Below, piece after piece: positions 19,740 through 28,230 of a stretch of 64,000 bases of DNA. A model generated the notes under the pieces. It ran no database searches, was not told the DNA's origin, and worked only from the letters and a program-made list of their open reading frames with translations. The position numbers and the translations under genes are program-made. The stretch covers positions 1,736,001 through 1,800,000 of the forward strand of contig NZ_CP108086.1 in the NCBI RefSeq assembly GCF_036186745.1, in the 5' to 3' direction. This stretch comes from Microbispora hainanensis (lineage in GTDB: Bacteria; Actinomycetota; Actinomycetes; Streptosporangiales; Streptosporangiaceae). Position 1 is the first letter of the stretch. Each line of letters starts with the position of its first letter.

Positions 19740-21119
19740 TCACTCGTCTGGACAGCAGCCTAGAACGCGGTCGACGAGCGCTCCGGCGGCCCCCGTGTAG
19801 TCGGCGGGGTCGAACAACCGGGCCAGGTCGAGCCCTTCGGGCACGGGCAGGAGCTCCTCCAGCACCTCGGCCACCGGACGCCCGGACGCGGCGGCCTCCG
19901 CGGACGCCTCCCCGAGCAGCCGCTTGGCGGCGACCTTCCCCAGCACCGGCGCGAGCACGGCCGCCGCCCGTTCCGTGACGGTCAGGCTGCCGGTGAGCGC
20001 GAGGTTGGCCCGCATGCGCTCGGGGAACGCGACCAGTCCCTCGGCCAGCTCGGCCGTCACGGCGGCGGCCCCGCCGACCAGGCGCAGGCACTCGCGCAGC
20101 GGCTGCCACTCGGCGTGCCAGGCGCCGGCGGGCCGTTCGTCCTCGGCGAGCAGGCACTGGTGGAGGCTCGCGGCGAGCGCGGGCACCTGGATCGCCGCCG
20201 ACCGCACGAGGGTGGCGAGGACCGGGTTGCGCTTGTGGGGCATCGCCGACGACACGCCCCGGCCGGGGGCGGCAGGCTCCACGACCTCGGCCACCTCGGT
20301 GCGCGACAGCGACTGCACGTCAACCGCGATCTTCCCGAGCACCCCGGCGGCGAGGGCCAGCGCCCCGGCGAGGTCGGCGATCGGAATGCGCAGGACATGC
20401 CAGGGGACCACCGGCTCGGCCAGCCCCACCTCGGCCGCGAACGCCGCGATCAGCCGGTCCGGGTACGACTCCGGGCCGGGCACCCCCGCGATCCGCGCGT
20501 ACTCCACGTAGCCCGCCAGCGTGCCGGCCGCGCCGCCGAGCTCGGCGGGCAGCTCCGCGCGCACCCGGCGCAGCCGGGCCGCGGCCTCGCGTACGGCGTG
20601 CAGCCACCCGGCCGCCTTCAGGCCGAAGGTCGTGGGCACCGCCTGCTGGGTCAGCGTGCGGCCCGGCATGAGCGTGTCGCGGTGCCGCGCCGCGAGCCCG
20701 GCGAGCGCGGTCGCGGCACGATCGAGGTCGGCGGTGATCAGATCGAGGGTCCGCGCGGCCACCAGCATGGCGGCCGTGTCCATGATGTCCTGGCTTGTCG
20801 AGCCGCGGTGCACATATTCGGCCGCGGCCGGATCCACCACCGCCACGGCCGCCGTCAGGTCCTCGACCAGCGCCACGACCGGGTTGGCCGCCTCGCGGGC
20901 GCGCAGGGCCAGGGCCGCGAGGTCGAGGCCGCCCGCCTCCGCCACCTTGCCGATGGTCTCCGCGGCCTCCATGGGGACGACCCCGAGCCGGGCCTGCGCG
21001 CGGACCAGGGCGGCCTCCGCGTCGAGCATCGCGCGCAGCCACGCGCCGTCGCCGGTCGCCCGCTCCGCCGCCGAACCCACCCGCACCGGGGCCAGCAGGC
21101 CCATATCCAGCTCGTTCAT
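19740..21119 (-). CDS. Aspartase/fumarase superfamily lyase, probable nitrosuccinate lyase (CreD-like)
   Basis: A 459-aa lyase. Superfamily signatures are HRGSTSQDIMDTAAML near residue 100, GRTLTQQAVPTTFGLKAAGW near 150 and SSAMPHKRNPV near 290. It resembles 3-carboxy-cis,cis-muconate cycloisomerase (PcaB), but no protocatechuate genes are present and a glutamine replaces the usual histidine of the GQHAVPTTFG motif. Its start overlaps the stop of the FAD monooxygenase gene by one base (TGATG), and a nitronate monooxygenase follows. That pairing matches CreE/CreD of the aspartate-nitrosuccinate pathway, where the lyase splits nitrosuccinate to fumarate and nitrite. The assignment to CreD rather than PcaB is inference from context. 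Confidence 0.68.
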   Translation of the reverse strand: MNELDMGLLAPVRVGSAAERATGDGAWLRAMLDAEAALVRAQARLGVVPMEAAETIGKVAEAGGLDLAALALRAREAANPVVALVEDLTAAVAVVDPAAAEYVHRGSTSQDIMDTAAMLVAARTLDLITADLDRAATALAGLAARHRDTLMPGRTLTQQAVPTTFGLKAAGWLHAVREAAARLRRVRAELPAELGGAAGTLAGYVEYARIAGVPGPESYPDRLIAAFAAEVGLAEPVVPWHVLRIPIADLAGALALAAGVLGKIAVDVQSLSRTEVAEVVEPAAPGRGVSSAMPHKRNPVLATLVRSAAIQVPALAASLHQCLLAEDERPAGAWHAEWQPLRECLRLVGGAAAVTAELAEGLVAFPERMRANLALTGSLTVTERAAAVLAPVLGKVAAKRLLGEASAEAAASGRPVAEVLEELLPVPEGLDLARLFDPADYTGAAGALVDRVLGCCPDE

Positions 21120-23137
21120 CACACACCCGCCCGGGTCGCGGCGCACGCGGAGGCGGCGAGAGCCGTACGGGGTCCGGGGGCCACGCGTGCGACGCGGCGG
21201 CGGTCCGGCAGGGCACGCGCGGGCGTCAGCGCGAGCACGCTGCGGGCGATGGCGTCGGAGTCGCCGAGGATCACGGAGTTCACCCCCGGCCGCACGCCCG
21301 CGGCCGTCACCCAGTGGACCGACTCGGTGGGCACGCCGTACGCGAACCGCCGCGGGTGGGCCCGCCCGTCCGCGTCGAGCAGCCGGTAGGGCCGGCGGGT
21401 CACCGCGAGGCCGCCCGTCTCGTAGCCGGTGTCGCCGCGCCGCCCGCCGATCACGTACGCCCGGCACTGGCCGGTCCGCAGCAGGTGACGCAGCAGGGGG
21501 TCGGCCGTGCGCCGCAGGTCGATCTCGGGCAGCCGCGCCTCGACGAGCACCCTGGCCCGTACGGCGGAGCCCGGCACGGCGGCCGACTCGGCCTCGAAGA
21601 CGCCGTCGCGGGCGTGCACCCGCATGCCGGGACCGATGACGGTGAGCACACCGGCCTCGATGAGCGCGATCATCTGCTCCACCCGCTCGGCCGGCGGCCC
21701 GATGGACAGGAACGCGTTGAGCGGCGTGTACCACCGGTCGAGGTCGTCGCGGTGGGAGCGCCCGGTGAGCCCGCCGTGGTCGACCACCTGCCTGACCTCG
21801 TTGCGCAGGTCGCGCAGCACGTCGAGGGCGGCCTTCAGCGGCCCGCTCACGTTGCCCGCGCGGGCCTGGGTCAGGTCGGTGCGCAGATAGGCGGTCAGCC
21901 ACTCGCGCCAGTCGTCGGGCCCGGTGAAGCCGATGCCCCGGTAGGGCTCGGCGACGCGCTCCCAGTCCCACCGGACCGCCTCGCCGATGCCGAAGGCGTC
22001 GAGCACCTTGGCCTCCCCGGGGTCGCCCCAGGAGAAGGCGAGGTAGGCGGCGCGGAAGCGATCGGCCACGCACTCGCACTCCCGCCGCGCCAGCAGCGTG
22101 GCGTAGTAGACGGTCTCGACCTCCTTGGCGATCAGCGGCCACAGGTCGGCGCGGAAGTCGAGCCCGCCGCGGGCGGCCGAGCGCGCGGCCAGCGACGCGA
22201 TCCTGCCCGGCGTGAGCAGCAGCGGCTCGTGCCTGCCCTCGACGCCCTTCTCGTTCTCGCCCCGCGACTGATACGGAATGCCGCGGCGCGATCCGGCGTA
22301 CAGGCGGGGCTCCTGGCCGGAGGGCCGATAGACGAGGCGGCCCTCCTCACCCCGCTCGAACCGGCCGCCGCGCCCGATCGTCAGCAGCGCCATGTGGTCG
22401 AAGAAGTTGAGCCCGAGGCCGCGCAGCAGCACCGCCTCCCCGGGACGTACGTCGCCGAGGTCGACATCGGCGGGGTTTGCGGGCGGCACGTGGACCAGGT
22501 CGTGGGCGGCGGCGTACGCGGCGGCCTCCCGCTCGGCGTCCGTGGGCTCGACCGGCAGGTGCCCCTGCGCCAGGACCACCGCGTCGAGCGAGCCGAGCAC
22601 GGTGCCGTCCTCCAGCACCACCCGCTGCGCGCCGGTGCCGGGCACGTCGTCGAGCGCGGTCGCCCGGGTGGCGTGCACCCGCACCTCCACCTGCCGGGGC
22701 GCCCGCGCGACCACCCGCTCGAACACCCAGCGCAGGTAGCGGCCGTAGAAGGCGCGGGTGGGGTAGGTGTCGGGCCCGAGCCGCCGCGCCTCGGCGAGCA
22801 CGTGCTCCTCGACGCCGTCCGGGAAGAGCACCAGGTGGCGCGCCCACTCGTACAGGCTCGGGCCGGTCTCCAGCGGCCCCCGTATGTCGACGCTGGGGTC
22901 GGTGAAGAGCGTGACCTGCGAGGCGACGGTGTTCATCAGTAGCTGCCCCGGCTGGTCGGTGCGCCACACCTGGCCTGCCCCCGGCGGGTACGGATCGACG
23001 ACGTGCACCAGGAGGCGTGCCCGCGGCGGCAGCCGGCGCGCGTTGGCGCACAGCCGCTCGATCACCGACATGCCGCGCGGCCCCGCTCCGATCACGCACA
23101 CCTCGAACGGCCGGGTCGATCGTGTCGTCGTGTTCAT
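21119..23137 (-). CDS. FAD/NAD(P)-binding monooxygenase, probable aspartate N-oxygenase (CreE-like)
   Basis: A 672-aa flavoprotein. The FAD motif VCVIGAGPRGMSVIERL is at residues 12-30, followed by GQVWRTDQPGQLLMNTVASQ. A second nucleotide-binding region includes VVLAQGHLPVEPTDAERE and LLRGLGLNFFDHMALLTIGR. The C-terminus contains YGVPTESVHWVTAAGVRPGV. Length and architecture fit the NAD_binding_9-type proteins that include CreE, which oxidises aspartate to nitrosuccinate. It is translationally coupled to the lyase. The ATG has GGAGG 5 nt upstream. A LysR gene is divergent 109 bp away. The enzyme class is clear from sequence; the aspartate substrate is inferred. Confidence 0.68.
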   Translation of the reverse strand: MNTTTRSTRPFEVCVIGAGPRGMSVIERLCANARRLPPRARLLVHVVDPYPPGAGQVWRTDQPGQLLMNTVASQVTLFTDPSVDIRGPLETGPSLYEWARHLVLFPDGVEEHVLAEARRLGPDTYPTRAFYGRYLRWVFERVVARAPRQVEVRVHATRATALDDVPGTGAQRVVLEDGTVLGSLDAVVLAQGHLPVEPTDAEREAAAYAAAHDLVHVPPANPADVDLGDVRPGEAVLLRGLGLNFFDHMALLTIGRGGRFERGEEGRLVYRPSGQEPRLYAGSRRGIPYQSRGENEKGVEGRHEPLLLTPGRIASLAARSAARGGLDFRADLWPLIAKEVETVYYATLLARRECECVADRFRAAYLAFSWGDPGEAKVLDAFGIGEAVRWDWERVAEPYRGIGFTGPDDWREWLTAYLRTDLTQARAGNVSGPLKAALDVLRDLRNEVRQVVDHGGLTGRSHRDDLDRWYTPLNAFLSIGPPAERVEQMIALIEAGVLTVIGPGMRVHARDGVFEAESAAVPGSAVRARVLVEARLPEIDLRRTADPLLRHLLRTGQCRAYVIGGRRGDTGYETGGLAVTRRPYRLLDADGRAHPRRFAYGVPTESVHWVTAAGVRPGVNSVILGDSDAIARSVLALTPARALPDRRRVARVAPGPRTALAASACAATRAGV

Positions 23138-23234
23138 CCGCTCCTCCGGTTCCCCTCAGTTCCGATCAGGTCGTGAGACGAGGATGCGGTAGCGAAGCCT
23201 TCGTGAGGTATGTCACATTTGGCGAGGCGGTGTT

Positions 23235-23245
23235 AAGCATTGCTT
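23235..23245. promoter_or_regulatory. Possible LysR-type operator next to the lysR start
   Basis: AAGCATTGCTT is a perfect palindrome around a central T, one base before the LysR start codon and about 90 bp upstream of the divergent flavoprotein gene. It fits a LysR-type autoregulatory site. No Shine-Dalgarno sequence precedes the LysR ATG, so its transcript may be leaderless. Confidence 0.4.
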
Positions 23246-23246
23246 C

Positions 23247-24185
23247 ATGCATGACGTGACGCGGCTGGCGGCGCTGGTGGCGGTCGCCGAAGCCGGTTCG
23301 ATCACCCGGGCGGCGGCCCGCCTCGGTTACACGCCGCCCGCGCTGTCGCAGCAGATCGCCAAGCTGGAGCGGGAGGCGGGAGCCGCACTCGTGATCCGGC
23401 ACCGCCGCGGCGCCACCCTCACGGCGGCGGGCGAGCTGCTGGTGGAGCACGCCCGGCGGGTGCTCGACGAGCTCGAACGGGCCCGCCACGGCCTGTCCGC
23501 GCTCGCCGGCCTGTCCGGCGGGCACATCACGATCGGCACCTTCACAACCGCAGGCATCCACCTGTTACCACCGGTGCTCGCGGCGTTCCGGCGGGCTCAC
23601 CCCGCCGTGGAGGTGAATGTGAAGGAGTACGAACCGCCGTCGGGGCTGCCCGCGCTGGCCACCGGCGAGGCGGATCTCGTGCTCACCCACACCTACGAGC
23701 ATCAGCCCGACCCCGCACTCCCCTCGGGGGTCACCGTCGAGGCACTGCTGGTGGAGGAGCTGGTGCTGGTGGCCGCCCCCGGGCACGCGCTCACCGATCC
23801 GGCCGAGCCGCTGCCGTGGCCCGAGCTCGCCGGGCGACCGCTGATCAGCGGCTCGCGCGGGCTGGCCAACCGGGAGGCGCTCGAGGCGCTGTTTCGCCGC
23901 GAGGGGCTGGCGCCGCCCGTCGTGGCGTACGAGACGGGCAACTACGGCATGTCCTGCGCCCTCGCCAGCGGGGGCATGGGCCTCGCCCTCGTGCCGAGGA
24001 CCGTGGCCGACCTGGCGGAAAACCCCCTCAGCGTACGGCGGCTCGCCCCGCCGGGCCTGCACCGGACGATCAGCCTGGCCTGGCGGTCCGACGACAGGTC
24101 TCCGGCGCTGGCGACCATGCGTTCGCTGTTCAGGAACACCGGCAAGACGACACCCCGGCGGCCCCACGAGGAGCCGCCGAGGTGA
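23247..24185 (+). CDS. LysR family transcriptional regulator
   Basis: A 312-aa LysR-type regulator with the N-terminal winged helix (RLAALVAVAEAGSITRAAAR, LGYTPPALSQQIAKLE, residues 5-45) and a periplasmic-binding-fold effector domain from about residue 90. It is divergent from the FAD monooxygenase-lyase-nitronate monooxygenase operon and is the obvious candidate activator. If the operon makes nitrite from aspartate, the effector could be a nitro compound or a precursor of the final product. The start ATG has no ribosome site. Confidence 0.88.
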   Translation: MHDVTRLAALVAVAEAGSITRAAARLGYTPPALSQQIAKLEREAGAALVIRHRRGATLTAAGELLVEHARRVLDELERARHGLSALAGLSGGHITIGTFTTAGIHLLPPVLAAFRRAHPAVEVNVKEYEPPSGLPALATGEADLVLTHTYEHQPDPALPSGVTVEALLVEELVLVAAPGHALTDPAEPLPWPELAGRPLISGSRGLANREALEALFRREGLAPPVVAYETGNYGMSCALASGGMGLALVPRTVADLAENPLSVRRLAPPGLHRTISLAWRSDDRSPALATMRSLFRNTGKTTPRRPHEEPPR

Positions 24186-24192
24186 GGAGCGC

Positions 24193-24840
24193 TCAGTCGA
24201 ACTCGGGGTCGGTGGTGCGGCTGCGCTTCATCTCGTAGAAGTACGGGAACTTCGCCATGGCCAGGGCGCCGTCGAAGATGCGGACGGCCTCCTCACCGCG
24301 CGGAATGCGGGTCATGACCGGGCCGAAGAACGCCACACCGTCGATGTGGATCGTGGGCGTGCCCACCTCGTCGCCGACCGGGTCCATGCCCTCGTGGTGC
24401 ATGCGGCGCAGTGCCTCGTCGTACTCGTCGGTGCCGGCGGCGTCGGCCAGCTCGACCGGCAGGCCGACCTCGGCGAGCGCCTCCTTGGCGACGACTCCGT
24501 AGTCCTTGTTGTCCTGGTTGTGAATGCGGGTGCCCATCGCGGTGTAGAGGTCGCGCAGCACGCCCTCGCCGTGCTGCTGCGCGGCGGCGATGCACACGCG
24601 GACCGGGCCGCGCCACCGGGGCACCGCCTCGCGGTAGAAGTCGGACAGGTCCTCCTTGCCCTCGTTGAGCACGGAAAGACTCATCACCCGGAACCGCAGG
24701 TCGATGTCGCGCTGCTTCTCGACCTCCAGAATCCACCGCGACGTGACCCACGCGAAGGGGCAGACGGGGTCGAAGTAGAAGTCCACTCGGGGACGGCTGC
24801 CCGCTCCGGCCTGGTCGGCGGCGCTGTCGATGTCGCTCAT
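24193..24840 (-). CDS. DsbA-family mycothiol-dependent reductase-like protein (Rv2466c type)
   Basis: A 215-aa thioredoxin-fold protein closely similar in layout to the mycobacterial mycothiol-dependent nitroreductase Rv2466c: [42 protein letters not shown] and [16 protein letters not shown]. Rv2466c has C-P-W-C at the active site; here it is C-P-F-A, so only the nucleophilic cysteine remains. A monothiol mechanism with mycothiol is still possible. It is tail-to-tail with the LysR gene and not obviously part of its operon. A reductase of nitro or disulfide substrates would suit the nitro chemistry suggested nearby, but this is weak. Confidence 0.82.
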   Translation of the reverse strand: MSDIDSAADQAGAGSRPRVDFYFDPVCPFAWVTSRWILEVEKQRDIDLRFRVMSLSVLNEGKEDLSDFYREAVPRWRGPVRVCIAAAQQHGEGVLRDLYTAMGTRIHNQDNKDYGVVAKEALAEVGLPVELADAAGTDEYDEALRRMHHEGMDPVGDEVGTPTIHIDGVAFFGPVMTRIPRGEEAVRIFDGALAMAKFPYFYEMKRSRTTDPEFD

Positions 24841-25003
24841 GAAAACACTCCTGACGAACGGGGTGGGGGGGCCGGTTTCGCGAGCGTATCCAATGACGGG
24901 AAGGCGACGACACCGGTCTCGACCCCTTAAAGCACGACCGGCTTCCCCCTATTTCGGGGCAGCCGGTGGCGTTCCCGCCCACCCTGCTCTCTAGGGTGGT
25001 TTC

Positions 25004-25780
25004 GTGACCGAGTTGCAGAAGAACGCGGCCGCCCTGCGGGCGCTGCACGTGCCCGGCGACCCTGTCGTGCTGCCCAACGCCTGGGACGCCGCGTCGGCAC
25101 GCGCCGTCGAGGCGGCCGGGTTCCCCGCCGTCGCCACCGGTAGCGCCGCCGTCGCCGCAGTCCTGGGCTACGAGGACGGGCACGACGCTCCCGCCGACGA
25201 GATGTTCGCGGCCGTGGCCCGCATCAGCCGGGTCGTGACCGTCCCCGTCACCGCCGACGTGGAGCGCGGCTACGGCCTGAAGCCCGCCGAGCTCGTCGAA
25301 CGGCTGGCCGCCGCGGGCGCCGCGGGCTGCAACCTGGAGGACTCCGACCCGGCGACCGGCGCGTTGATCGACGCCGCCGAGCAGGCGGACTTCCTGGCCG
25401 CCGTGCGGGCGGCGGCGGACGAGGCCGGCACCGGCCTGGTGATCAACGCCCGCGCGGACACCTTCATCCACGGCTCCGCAACCCCGGACGAGAGGCTCGC
25501 GGCGGCGATCGACCGGGGCCGCCGCTACCTCGCGGCCGGCGCCGACTGCGTCTATCCGATCCTCGCGGGCGATCCCGAGGTGATCGGCGCGCTCGCCCGG
25601 GAGATCGGCGGCCCGGTCAACGTGCTCATGCGGCCGGGCGTGCCGTCCATCCGCGACCTCGCCGCCCTCGGCGTGGCCAGGATCAGCTTCGGCCCCGGCA
25701 TCCACCGGGCGGCCCAGGCGCTCACTACCCGCATGCTGGACGCCATCGCCCGGGGAGACGACCCCTTCCCGTCCGCCTGA
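25004..25780 (+). CDS. Isocitrate lyase/PEP mutase family protein
   Basis: A 258-aa TIM-barrel enzyme of the isocitrate lyase/phosphoenolpyruvate mutase superfamily. Motifs include LPNAWDAASARAVEAAGFPA, VTADVERGYG (metal-binding region), GCNLEDSDPATG, INARADTF and MRPGVPSIRDLAALGVARIS. The isocitrate-lyase KKCGH loop is absent. Such proteins cleave or form C-C or C-P bonds of small oxo-acids, for example oxaloacetate decarboxylases and 2-methylisocitrate lyases, and the substrate cannot be assigned. The GTG start lies in a stand-alone unit. Confidence 0.82.
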   Translation: MTELQKNAAALRALHVPGDPVVLPNAWDAASARAVEAAGFPAVATGSAAVAAVLGYEDGHDAPADEMFAAVARISRVVTVPVTADVERGYGLKPAELVERLAAAGAAGCNLEDSDPATGALIDAAEQADFLAAVRAAADEAGTGLVINARADTFIHGSATPDERLAAAIDRGRRYLAAGADCVYPILAGDPEVIGALAREIGGPVNVLMRPGVPSIRDLAALGVARISFGPGIHRAAQALTTRMLDAIARGDDPFPSA

Positions 25781-25794
25781 CCACGCCGGCCCGC

Positions 25795-26229
25795 CTACGG
25801 CTCGCCGTACGACCAGCCCGACCAGCGCTCGACCCGGACGAGGATCGCGGGCCCGGCCGGGGGCCGATCGCGATACTGGGCGTACTTGCGCACCAGCCAC
25901 GCCACGGCCCGCTCGCGTTCGTCGCCGCCCTCCACGACGCGGGCGTGCCCGTCGGCGCGCACCCACCACAGCCGTTCCCAGTCGTCCTCGTAGTGGTCGG
26001 CCAGCAGGCAGACGCGGGGATTGCCGCGGATGTCGCGCAGCCGTCGCAGGTCGGTGGTGGTCTTCGGCTTGTGGTCCACCGCCGTCACCACGGTGCCCTT
26101 CTCGCCGTCCGGCAGCACGGCGAACGTGACCGGGACGAGCCGCGGCGCGCCCCCGGCCCCGACGGTCGCGAGGCGGGCCACCCGGGCCTGCTCGAACAGC
26201 TTCCTGGCCCGCTCCTCGGGCACTCTCAC
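25795..26229 (-). CDS. PPOX-class flavin/F420-dependent oxidoreductase family protein
   Basis: A 144-aa split-barrel protein with ARLATVGAGGAPRLVPVTFA at the N-terminus, VDHKPKTTTDLRRLRDIRGN in the middle and YAQYRDRPPAGPAILVRVER at the end. It matches the small actinobacterial PPOX family that includes Rv0121c-type proteins, some of which bind F420. The role is unknown. Two in-frame GTG codons (26229 and 26223) could start it; the longer form is given. It converges on the PEP-mutase-family gene with a 14-bp gap. Confidence 0.78.
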   Translation of the reverse strand: MRVPEERARKLFEQARVARLATVGAGGAPRLVPVTFAVLPDGEKGTVVTAVDHKPKTTTDLRRLRDIRGNPRVCLLADHYEDDWERLWWVRADGHARVVEGGDERERAVAWLVRKYAQYRDRPPAGPAILVRVERWSGWSYGEP

Positions 26230-26264
26230 CTGGCCAGCCTACGCACGGTGAACACGTACGTCGC

Positions 26265-26293
26265 TTGATCGTTTTTATGCGGCGGCCTATGGT
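26265..26293 (+). promoter_or_regulatory. Leaderless promoter of the ClpX-zinc-finger gene
   Basis: TTGATC (26265-26270) and TATGGT (26288-26293) are 17 bp apart. Only 7 bp separate the -10 box from the ATG at 26301, so the mRNA would begin at the start codon, and no ribosome site is present. Confidence 0.65.
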
Positions 26294-26300
26294 GTCGGCC

Positions 26301-26720
26301 ATGGAGGCATCTGAGTTACTCGAGCGGGCCCGCTCGCGCGCATCCGACCCCGAAGACCCTCTGGAAATCCTGTCCGCCGCGATCACCCTGTGCCGGGACC
26401 TGTCCGGCGAACCGGGTGGCGAGGTGGACGCCCTGCTCGATCTCGCGGTGTGCCGGGCCCGCGAGGCCGGCGCGTCCTGGACCGCCATCGGTGAGCGGTT
26501 CGGGTTCATCAGGCGAAGCTCGCGCAGGCGTTTCACGCCCGCCTTCGCCCACCGGCACCTGGTCAACCGCCGCATGAAGCGCGACGCCGCCTGCTCCTTC
26601 TGCCGCAGGCCGCCGGGTCCGCGCGTCCACATGGTCCACGGCGAGGGCGGGCGCATCTGCGACCGCTGCGTGGCACTGGCCGGAAACATCGTCGCCGGGC
26701 TGGCCCGCCGCGGCCGCTGA
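26301..26720 (+). CDS. Small protein with ClpX-type C4 zinc finger
   Basis: A 139-aa protein. Residues 1-85 form a helical region with WTAIGERFGFIRRSSRRRF, resembling a helix-turn-helix. The C-terminus has the zf-C4_ClpX pattern, CSFCRRPP then GGRICDRCVALAGNIV, the fold that ClpX uses to dimerise and bind substrates and adaptors. There is no AAA+ domain, so it may be a stand-alone adaptor or regulator. The start ATG 26301 is set by the promoter, which leaves no leader; upstream in-frame starts lie inside the promoter. Confidence 0.72.
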   Translation: MEASELLERARSRASDPEDPLEILSAAITLCRDLSGEPGGEVDALLDLAVCRAREAGASWTAIGERFGFIRRSSRRRFTPAFAHRHLVNRRMKRDAACSFCRRPPGPRVHMVHGEGGRICDRCVALAGNIVAGLARRGR

Positions 26721-26729
26721 CACACCCCG

Positions 26730-27968
26730 TCAGGTGACGGTGAGCCGCCGCGCGTAGCGCTCGTCCCGCCACAGCTCCTCGCGGAGCACCTCCGCCAGCG
26801 TCGTCGCCGCGTCGTGCACGTCGGCATAGCGCAGGTAGAGCGGGGCGAAGCCGAACCGGACGAAGTCCGGCTCGCGGTAGTCGCCCACCACCCCACGGTC
26901 CGCGAGCGCGCGCACCACGGGATAACCCTGCGGGTGACGGTAGCTGACCTGGCTTCCCCGCCGCTCCGGGTCGCGCGGGGAGGCCAGGGCGAGCCCGAGC
27001 CCCGGGTCCACGAGATCGTCCAGCAGGTCGATGAACAGCGAGGTCAGGGCCACGCTCTTGGCTCTGACCTCGTCCAGGTCCACCCGCTCCCAGATGTCGA
27101 GCGACGCGTTCAGCGCGGCGTACGACAGAATCGGCGGGCTGCCGGTGGCGAAACGCCGCACACCGGGCGCGGGGCGATAGTGCGGTTCGAAGTCGAACGG
27201 CGCGGCGTGCCCGTGCCACCCCGACAGCACGTTCTGGACGGCGTCCTGGTGACGCGGCGCGACGTAGAGGTACGCGGGGGCGCCGGGCCCTCCGTTGAGG
27301 TACTTGTAGGTGCAGCCGACGGCGAAGTCGGCCTCGCCCACCCGCACGGGCAGCGCCCCGGCGCTGTGGCACAGGTCCCAGACCATGAGCGCGCCGGCCG
27401 CCCGCACCAGCTCCGTCACCGCCGTCATGTCCCTGGCCGCGCCGGTCCGGTAGTCCACGTGCGACAGCAGCACGAGCGCCACGTCGTCGCCGAGGGCGTC
27501 CTCCAGCGAAGGGCCGCCCTCGCCGATGTCCCGGATCTCGTACGCGCCGAGCGCCCGGGCGGCGCCCTCCACGACGTACCGGTCCGTGGGGAAGTTGTCG
27601 AGGTCGGAGACGATCACGTGGCGGCCGGGCCGCAGCGGAAGGGCGGCCGTGACCACCTTGAAGATGTTCACCGAGGTCGAGTCGCCCGCCAGCACGTCGC
27701 CGGGACGCGCTCCGATCAGGGGCGCGATGCGGTCGCCGGTGCTCTGCGGCATGTCCCACCAGCCGGCCGTGTTCCAGCTCGCCCCGAGATGCACCCCCCA
27801 CTCGGTCTCGACCGTGTGCGCCACCCGCTCCGGTGTACGCCTCGGCAGCGCGCCGAGCGAGTTGCCCAGCAGGTAGACGACCCCGGGAGGCAGCGAGAAC
27901 TCGTCCCGGAACTCCCGGAGCGGGTCCTTGGCGTCGAGGTCCTGGCATTCGGCCCGGCTGAGTACCAT
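26730..27968 (-). CDS. kynU: Kynureninase
   Basis: A 412-aa fold-type I PLP enzyme that splits kynurenine to anthranilate and alanine in tryptophan catabolism. Signatures are VYLLGNSLGALPRRTPE, NFPTDRYVVEG and the PLP-lysine motif CTYKYLNGGPGAPAY near residue 225. The start ATG 27968 has AAGGAG 6 nt upstream, which decides it over an in-frame ATG 57 bp earlier. No kynA/kynB genes are adjacent. It is divergent from a GntR regulator, and anthranilate supply for another pathway is possible. The length matches bacterial KynU. Confidence 0.9.
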   Translation of the reverse strand: MVLSRAECQDLDAKDPLREFRDEFSLPPGVVYLLGNSLGALPRRTPERVAHTVETEWGVHLGASWNTAGWWDMPQSTGDRIAPLIGARPGDVLAGDSTSVNIFKVVTAALPLRPGRHVIVSDLDNFPTDRYVVEGAARALGAYEIRDIGEGGPSLEDALGDDVALVLLSHVDYRTGAARDMTAVTELVRAAGALMVWDLCHSAGALPVRVGEADFAVGCTYKYLNGGPGAPAYLYVAPRHQDAVQNVLSGWHGHAAPFDFEPHYRPAPGVRRFATGSPPILSYAALNASLDIWERVDLDEVRAKSVALTSLFIDLLDDLVDPGLGLALASPRDPERRGSQVSYRHPQGYPVVRALADRGVVGDYREPDFVRFGFAPLYLRYADVHDAATTLAEVLREELWRDERYARRLTVT

Positions 27969-28230
27969 CGGCAACTCCTTCGTCACCGCATTATGTACCG
28001 AAATATCCGATCTTGTCGTAGTCATGATGACGGAGCGTTCCCGGCACCGGCAATAGCGGAAGGGACCGTTCCATGGATGCGGACGGCTATAACCCCCAGA
28101 GATCGCCACACCGGCACGATCAGCCAAAAGTAAGCACAAGACGCACCCAAGACTCTGTGCGATCGTGGACAAGACGGGGCAAGTTCTCTGGAGACGCCAA
28201 ACCCCCGTTGGTGACAGAGGGTGATCAAAC

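Noticed and set aside
19740-21119. 3-carboxy-cis,cis-muconate cycloisomerase (PcaB) of the protocatechuate pathway
   Set aside because: No pca genes are nearby and it is coupled to an FAD monooxygenase and a nitronate monooxygenase. Kept only as an alternative.
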